64,000 nucleotides of DNA from Salticus scenicus (Eukaryota > Arthropoda > Arachnida > Araneae > Salticidae): positions 103,276,436 to 103,340,435 of the forward strand of contig OZ005662.1 in the NCBI GenBank assembly GCA_963930645.1, written 5' to 3'. The notes under the pieces were generated by a model. It had not been told where the DNA came from, searched no databases, and saw only the letters and a program-made list of their open reading frames with translations. Shown in pieces: positions 57,112-64,000 of the stretch; position 1 is the stretch's first letter, and each line of letters opens with the position of its first letter. Made by a program: the position numbers and the translations under genes.

Positions 57112-58837
57112 CATATATATATACATATATGTTTATATAAAGTAAGTATACATTTACAGAATTTATTAAAAAGAGGAATTAAATATACAATTAAAATATT
57201 TTACAAACTTGAAGATGCATCATTTTGTATATTTTTTAAAATTGTATTCCGAAACGCATTTATAATTAATATTTATTGCATTTATTCAAAAGTTTATATC
57301 TTTAATTGCATATTATTAGTAATTTTACATTTTAATGAAATTAATTATCCTTATCTGTCATCGAATATTTTATTATGTAAAATTAAGTATGTATCAATTC
57401 TTTGTTCCAAATTTAATTAAAATGGTTTTTAACTGTAATTGATAACAGAAATTAAATAATTTAATTGATAAAATTGCGACTGATTCTTTTAAAGTTATAT
57501 GATTTCACTTGCAGGAGTGTTTAAAAAATGTAATAAGCAACAAATTAATTATGCATTTATGAATGCTTTAACTATTTTTAATTAAATGCATTTAAAATGT
57601 TAGGTAGAAGGATTTTGTATTCAATTCACATTTATAACAGTTACGTTAAATTAAATTCTGTGTTCAAAAACATTCATTTGAAAATATTACATTTATGACA
57701 ATTTGTAGGTAATATTTCATCATATATATATTATTGTTTTTATTATACAATTTTTATCGTTATTTTGTTGGGATAATTTTACATTTTTCTCTTCGTAATA
57801 AGATGTATTATTCAAACAATTAAATATATCAATATAATGGTACATAACGCATTTTCTCTTATAGTTGATATTTTATAGTTCATTTTTTAAATACATAGTG
57901 CTATTAGCGATTAATCTCTCTTTTATCTATATATATGTTGTAAATTTCAAATTTAAATTCATTATTAATTTAAAATCATTAAATTTCTGCAGTACAAAAG
58001 CCGTTAATAACATCAAATAAAATTAAATAGAACAAGTAGTCTTATAATTCTTGAGTAGTAATATAAAATTTGATAAGATTATTTGTTATATTTCTGTAAA
58101 ACCTTAAGTTACCCATGTTTAGAATTTTGGGACTTCATGAAGAACATATAAAAATTTAACGAGGATTTAGACGATGCAAAGCAGTATGTTTGTTATGTAT
58201 GGTTAGAACTAGAATTTCTGACATACAAAGCATGTCTGAAAGTAAGCTTTCTCATGCTTTGTATTCAAGGTTTCAAGGTTTAAATACATTTCTTAATCTA
58301 AATTTTATGGTTTATCATTTCATGTCTTAAAAATATTTAAAAATTTAATCTATTGAAGAATAAAAATTAAAGAGAAAATTTTCATTGCGCTATGTACAGT
58401 GTATAAGAGAAATGACGGAGTTGAAGTTAATACACCATCTAAATAACAAAAAATAAAATATAAAATGTTATTTACTCCATTGATTTCAAAGCTTTTCATA
58501 AGCGGCTTATAAATAAGATGCTTATTAAATTTTGTATCTTTCCAGGTGTTTTGCATCAGTATGTAACAAATAATATATTAGAAATTTTATATTCATGTAA
58601 ATTTTATATTCACGTATTTCATGCATTTTTGTTTCTTCGAAGAAGTTATTTTATATATATGTATAAATTAATTATTATTATATTTTTTATGGAAGTACTA
58701 TTAGATCTTTACTTATCACTTTGTAAGAAGCAGGATGCTATACAGCATTTTCCACAAATTCTTATGTACTTACTATCATTCACTGCGGTATGTTTGTGAA
58801 CCTCAACATAATTGTTGCCAATTTTTTTTTACGACAA
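57112..58837. other. AT-rich stretch without recognisable gene
   Basis: The plus frame at 57106-57420 (104 codons) starts at the element boundary and is Ile/Asn/Tyr-rich. I see no motif and treat it as chance. No repeat partner was found. Confidence 0.5.

Positions 58838-58878
<41 letters not shown>
58838..58878. repeat. (AAT)n microsatellite
   Basis: About 13 AAT units. They produce the poly-Asn run of the adjacent frame. Confidence 0.95.
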
Positions 58879-58881
<3 letters not shown>

Positions 58882-58884
58882 CGT

Positions 58885-59090
58885 ACGTTTATTTAAAATG
58901 AGGAAAATAAATTTAGAAAATAAATTAGAAATATCAGGCGTATCGTTACAAATAAGGTACCAAATGAGAGGGAAAATTAATGTGAATCCGATGGATTTAA
59001 CAGCTTATCTATCGGACAACTAGATTTTTTTTTTAAATTAACTAAAATATGAATTTTAGCTGTCAACAGCAGAAGATTGTATGGAAACCG
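58885..59090 (-). mobile_element. Helitron relic related to the 24626-25606 element
   Basis: The minus strand matches 24750-24905 of the Helitron: TTTTAGTTAATTTAAAAAAA, CTAGTTGTCCGATAGATAAG, ATCCATCGGATTCA and ATTTGGTACCTTATTTGTAA followed by CGA. Neither Helitron terminus is preserved. The frames at 58790-59474, including a 141-codon one with several Phe/Lys runs, overlap this relic and poly-T tracts and are not genes. Confidence 0.65.
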
Positions 59091-59869
59091 TTAGAAGAAA
59101 TAAAAATAAAAAATCTGCTTCACATTATGTCACATGTTTTTGAAGTGGGATTAAAATTTGCAGTTTTCAATTTTTTTTTAATTTTCTTTCACGAACACAA
59201 AAAATATAATATACAGCCCGTACCCCAGAAGACCAACTTGCATTTCAAATGTCATCAATTTTGGTTAGTAAAAACAAAGTTACTTTTTTTTTTTTTTCAA
59301 ATTAAATTTTATTCTAACTTCGGAAAGATTTATGTGATGCGATACATTAAGAATTTGTGTTTTAAAAGTTTTTTTTTTTTTTTTTTAAATCGATTATTAA
59401 TATTATACTGGCAGCGACTGAAACATTTTAATTTTTCTACCCCCGCATTGGGATGCTACACTAATGGTGTATGATTTTTCGCATATTTTTTATTATACTG
59501 ATATTTTATTTTCATTTTTGCTCATTAGATATATGTAATGCGTTTTTTCAACATATGTACATACATATTTAATATTCATACAAACACATACATACCTATA
59601 TATAAATATATATATATGTATTTAATATAGAGTATCGAATGAAAAAAAATAATGATCAATGATAAATATTGAAAATATTTGATGTAGAGCTCTAATTGTA
59701 AACTGTTGATCCTTTACAATAAGCTGTTACGTTTTACTAAATCGGATGCTCAAATGGCTTAAAATTATATCAGTGATCATTAGAATAAATGAAATAATTA
59801 ATAATCTGCCCATTTAAAATGCTTAAATGCAATATAAATTCTTTTTATTTTCACATGTAAGTAGTTGAT

Positions 59870-60085
59870 ACTGGATAAGATCGAGTGACGACAGGAGGCT
59901 CCTATAGCCGGTTGCAATATCTTCATTAGGGATCTTTCTAAGAGTCTTCATAGTCCGTATTTATATGAATTTCAGAGAAATCCGTGGAAAACTGCGAACA
60001 ACTAAGTGGAAAACAGTGACTTCGGTTTCAACTCGGCACTTCTTTTTTACTAGCTTTGAGAGCAGAACATCTCAATCGTCGGTAT
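59870..60085 (-). mobile_element. tRNA-derived SINE, decayed copy
   Basis: The minus strand aligns with the SINE at 6241-6470: GCTCTCAAAGCTAGTAAA, GTGCCGAGTTGAAACCGAAG (box B-like, diverged), CAGTTTTCCACGGATTTCTC, AAATACGGACTATGA and CTTAGAAAGATCC. It is more diverged than the first copy, and its box B is no longer consensus. Confidence 0.65.
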
Positions 60086-61189
60086 GAGCATGTATAAAAA
60101 TAATAAACAAATTTACAAAATTATTTTTTTACTTCAAAAATATATCTCAGATTCTTATAATGTAATATTTCGTATATACCAACCATCAAGTTTATTTCAT
60201 CAACCATTAAAATTAAATAATTATGTTACATTCGAAAACTGTTTAAAAATTCTTCTCGTTAAAAAAGATTATATATTTAACCATACATATTTAAATCACA
60301 TTAATTAAAGAGTTCTTTACCAAGTATTATATAGAACAATTTCATTGTAATTGTAATTTGTTAATGACAGCAATAATTATGCAATACTTATATTAACATT
60401 TCCAAGGAAAATCATTACAGGAACAAGGAAGTCATTAAATGAAGCTTGGAGATTGGTACGTACTGTTTTAATTAATTGCATTAAAAAACGATAATAATTA
60501 TAAAAGGTTTTGTTTCTGTTAAAAGAGTCCTATACAAACTAATGAGGTAACATCGATAAACACTTGAATCCTTAAAACGTTTGGTGCTCATTATATTTTA
60601 AATATACATTTACAAGAATATATTTGAGATGACTTGTTTTGATTAGCTGAAAGTACTTTCTGAAAAATAGCATAACTATACGCCATAAACATATAGTATG
60701 AAAAACTATATGTAGGTAAGAATCACACAATTTTTGTGTGTTTTCCCGAATGAAATGTGAATTATCAATGAATGCTAATTATGCTGAAAATGAAGATAAT
60801 TTCGAAAGAGAGAATCAATCGAAATATTATCATTGAAGAAAAACACTAACTCTGAATTTTTATGAAAACCATACGAGTACTTTTGAAGGAATCAAAGTAT
60901 ATAAAATTTTGTTTTCAAAGTGATTCGCGGGTTTCTGGTATAAGCTAATTATTTTTAAGAGGGGAGAATTCAAATTGAATTGTAAACTCAAAATCCTCTA
61001 AATGTAAATTTTATCAATCATTCAAGCAGTTCCTAAAGAAACTATGCATTTGCCATTTTGCCCCAGGCGAAATGAGGTTTAACATTAAAAGCTAATATTT
61101 CAGGGTGTCATTTGGATTTCTCACTTAAAAAAAAAAAAAAAGAAAAAAGAAAGAAAAGAAAAAAGAAAGAAAAGAAAAAAACCTTTAAC
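60086..61189. other. AT-rich stretch without recognisable gene
   Basis: An A/G low-complexity tract (AAAGAAAAGAAAA type) is at about 61126-61182. The frame at 60084-60308 shows no motif. Confidence 0.5.
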
Positions 61190-62235
61190 GTTAATTTTTA
61201 TCAAAATCGCAATATACATTTCAGAATAAACCTAATTTCTGCAATATTTTGCAGCCGGTGGATAGAGGGTTGACATCGAAAGCGAAATTTCTGAAAAATG
61301 AGCATTATTTCAATTAATTTTTTACCGCAAAATAATTTAACTCCAAACTTTTATCAGAGTGTATCAATTGCAATCACAATAAGCGCATAAGCTCATATTT
61401 AAGACAGCGGATACCGATTCCGTTGACTGTGATAAAAACAGAACCATTTATCCGCTTCTATCACAGCATATAACAGGTTAGAACTGAATCCAAAAGTCTT
61501 TGAAATTGAGGATACAACGAATCGATTTGTCAAAAAGCAACTTTTAAACGTAAAAGTTCATAAAAATCGTTAGAGTAATTTCCAAATAAACCTAACTTCC
61601 GAAATATTGTGCAACCGGCGTAAAAAGGGTGAACAGTTACCGGGAATTTTCTTCACATTCAGGATATGTCTAATCGACTTTGCATCCCAAAATAAGCTTA
61701 ATCCCGAATTTTCATCAAACTTACTGTATATATATATGTCCGAGTAAACCCAATTTCTGTCATATTTTGCAACCAGTGGATAAATAGTTAACAGGAAAAG
61801 CGAATTTTGTTAAATGTGAGGGCATGACTAATTCATTTTTTACCAAACAATTTTTTAACTCCAAATTTTCACTAAACTAATACATACATTTATGAATTAA
61901 CCCAATTTCTTCCATACGTTAAAAACTACAGATAAACGGTTAACAGCAAATTTAAATTTTCTTGAAGATGAGAACAAATCCAAATGAGTTTGCATCCCAG
62001 AAAACCCTAAATCCCAAACTTTCATGAAATTTGTTACATATATATATATGAGTAAACATAGTTTTTGTCACGTGTTGCAAAAGGCTGAAAAAGGAATAAC
62101 AGCGAACACGATTTTATCTCAGGATAAATATAAGACCGATAAATTTTTCACACCAAAAAATTCTTATCCCCAAACTTTCATCAAAATCGTTATAGATGTT
62201 TCTGAGGAACCCAAGCCGAGCATATATACATACAT
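61190..62235. repeat. Decayed tandem array, ~155-bp monomer
   Basis: A recurring block AACCCAATTTCTGTCATATT, then GCAACCGGTGGATAAA, GTTAACAG, and CCAAACTTTCATCAAAAT closes each unit. The CCTAATTTCT-equivalent positions are 61231, 61591, 61749, 61901, 62057 and 62210. Spacing is therefore 360 (two units, the middle one degraded), 158, 152, 156 and 153 bp. The plus frame at 62024-62254 lies in the last monomers and is not shared by the others. Confidence 0.75.
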
Positions 62236-63065
62236 AAGTGTAAAAAATCACTAGATAAACACGTTCATTATAAGCCAAGGACAAAAAAATTCTATTTATT
62301 ACATCTTATTGAATTACATAAAAATATGATAATTATTTACGAAACAAATCATACATGTTCTAAATTTTAAGTTCCTATACAATAAATAACTTTATTATTT
62401 AAAGATATACACCGAAATATATATTTATATACTGATTTGAGTGGAAGAAACAACAATAAATTTCCGTTACTCTTGTCTGTATAATTTATTGACTTTTCGA
62501 TATTAATATGTAGCGGGTTGAGAGGATATATTTCAAAGGTGCCTAAGGCTAATCAGTGTATGGAAGCAATTTCCACTCAGGCACGTAGAGATCTTACTTG
62601 ATCATAGATTAAAATACACTGTATCGAAATAATTACAGGATTAAAGGATCTTGTTTATTTGATATAAAGCTCTGAGCTCTAACTGGATAATGAACATATA
62701 TTAATTGCATGATACTTTAAATTTATGCGATACAATATTTTACGTTCACGATGAAATTTTACACTTAATCAATTACACGACTGGGGAATCTAAAAGACTA
62801 ATAAATATATAAAAATGCGTGACAAAATAACGTCCAAATTTCGTAATACTTCTATAGAAAATCAGACAAATCTGGTTTAGATAATCTTTTATTCTGGTAT
62901 TATTTAATGGCTTATTTACCTGACTTTTGCAATATTTTTCTTTATTATATTCACAGCTCTTAATTTCGTTTTAATATGTTACAAAATTTTGTAAATATGA
63001 CAATTTCTACAGTTCGTACTTTTCTTCTAAAAATAAGCGAGTTTGTAATAACTAGTTATTAAAAG

Positions 63066-63112
<47 letters not shown>

Positions 63113-64000
63113 TTAAAATGGTGTATAAATTTATGTGTATAAATAATAGATCTCTATATATAATGATGTGGGAAGATTTTTTTTAAATTCCTAACATGTT
63201 TTTTAATTGCCATCTACACAAACGAATGATTCTGGTTCGGTTCACGGCTGTTCTATGTGCGTTCGTACCAGTGCATTTAGTTTGTTTTCTAATTGGATTT
63301 CGTCTTTACCGCTTACAAACAAAGTTGAAAAGTGTACATAATTTTGGTTTTTCAGTTTCCACGTCTCTCTCTCTCACTTTCCGCTGTCTGTCTGTCCTTC
63401 TTTCTGCGCTCTGACTCCTCTAAATAAACATGGAATTTTCTGAAACAAATATAATTATTGAAGATTAGTATAGAATGTTCCCCTTTAAAAATGAAATAAA
63501 TACCACCACTGTTTTGTGTACAGAAACATTCGAAAGAATTCAAAAGCACTAGGTTCTAAGAGAAAAAAAAATAAAACATATTTTATTACATTTCCTCTGC
63601 ACAAATCATATTGAAATTCAGATTTATTACTCATATGCATAAAAAGTATGTCTTCTATAGAACATAGTATGATTAGCATTTAGATTTTTAGGGACACATA
63701 AAATATACAGATACACTTAACTCTATTATTGAAATTTCCTAGAATTACATTTCCGTATTTATAACAACAATGTTTGAAAGTGACTATAATTTCAATTAGG
63801 CTATCTGTCTGTCTTTCTGTCAGTCTGTCAATCTGCTGGTCTGTTCGCAAATAACGTCTATAAATATTTTCAGGATTTTTTCAAAATTATGTATGTTAAT
63901 CAAGTTACCTATGGACTATTTCATATTTAAAATTGTGTAAATTAAACAGGTGGCTTGTGTATAGAGATATGCGAAATAATGCAATCCATTATGTTTCGAA
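62236..64000. other. AT-rich stretch without recognisable gene
   Basis: (AT)n lies at about 63069-63107, and a CT/GTCTGT low-complexity tract at about 63362-63412. A GTCTGTCTGTCTTTCTGTC tract near 63804-63828 may be a DINE/HINE-like microsatellite relic, but no termini were seen. Confidence 0.5.

Noticed and set aside
59049..59474. Longest open frame of the window (141 codons, plus)
   Set aside because: It overlaps a reversed Helitron relic and two poly-T tracts giving Phe runs. No domain, and no codon pattern beyond AT richness.
1..64000. CRISPR array or prokaryotic operon structure
   Set aside because: The repeats are eukaryotic satellites, MITEs and microsatellites; no short repeat/spacer regularity, no ribosome-binding sites and no bacterial-type gene density.

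Overview
This window looks like intergenic or intronic DNA from a large, strongly AT-rich animal genome. An arthropod is most likely, and a spider or other arachnid is my best guess from its repeat style; that is inference. I found no intact host gene, rRNA or true tRNA. The longest open frames (up to 141 codons) are mostly AT- or homopolymer-driven. Everything with recognisable biology is transposable-element (TE) or tandem-repeat DNA, much of it nested and decayed.

Layout. 0-0.6 kb: end of a ~115-bp satellite. 3.2 kb and 27.1-27.8 kb: two inverted copies of a dispersed element encoding a 9-residue repeat peptide. 6.0-6.6 kb: a non-autonomous hAT element with an exact 8-bp target-site duplication (TSD), carrying a tRNA-derived SINE. 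6.9-10.8 kb: a ~1.5-kb direct duplication around a 0.7-kb segment. 12.0 kb: a small palindromic element; a second copy at 24.5-25.7 kb is split by a non-autonomous Helitron. 13.6, 18.2 and 29.0 kb: three TA-flanked elements sharing a CxGGGTGAT terminus, one with a broken DDE transposase end. 16.5-17.3 kb: a second Helitron-like end. 20.7-22.6 kb: a pogo-like element interrupted by a DINE/HINE-like element. 19.6-23.8 kb: four tRNA-like box A/B sequences and a copia-like solo LTR. 30.7-31.6 kb: a snap-back Tc1 derivative. 34.1-34.7 kb: a MITE with a perfect 8-bp TSD. 36.05-37.12 kb: a transposon with a frameshifted coding remnant and iterated subterminal motifs. 42.0-42.2 kb: a Penelope-like 3' end with a hammerhead-like fold. 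42.9-43.2 kb: a possible Helitron protein relic. 47.1-47.7 kb: a coding-like relic of unknown origin. 50.1-51.6 kb: a ~700-bp tandem duplication. 51.8-55.8 kb: a DINE/HINE-like element split by a 3.1-kb hAT-like element that itself carries further DINE/HINE-like copies. 55.9-57.1 kb: an element built around repeated GTCATTACC motifs. 61.2-62.2 kb: a decayed ~155-bp tandem array.

The most interesting signal is the DINE/HINE-like family. It has a short 5' hairpin, a subterminal inverted repeat, a CA/GACA microsatellite and a 3' hairpin whose distal arm complements the 5' subterminal repeat. Two subfamilies have different termini, but within each the 5' repeat and 3' hairpin match, as expected if both are read by one replication machinery. 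Coordinates of decayed repeats are approximate to about 10-30 bp unless exact terminal inverted repeats (TIRs) or TSDs are given.
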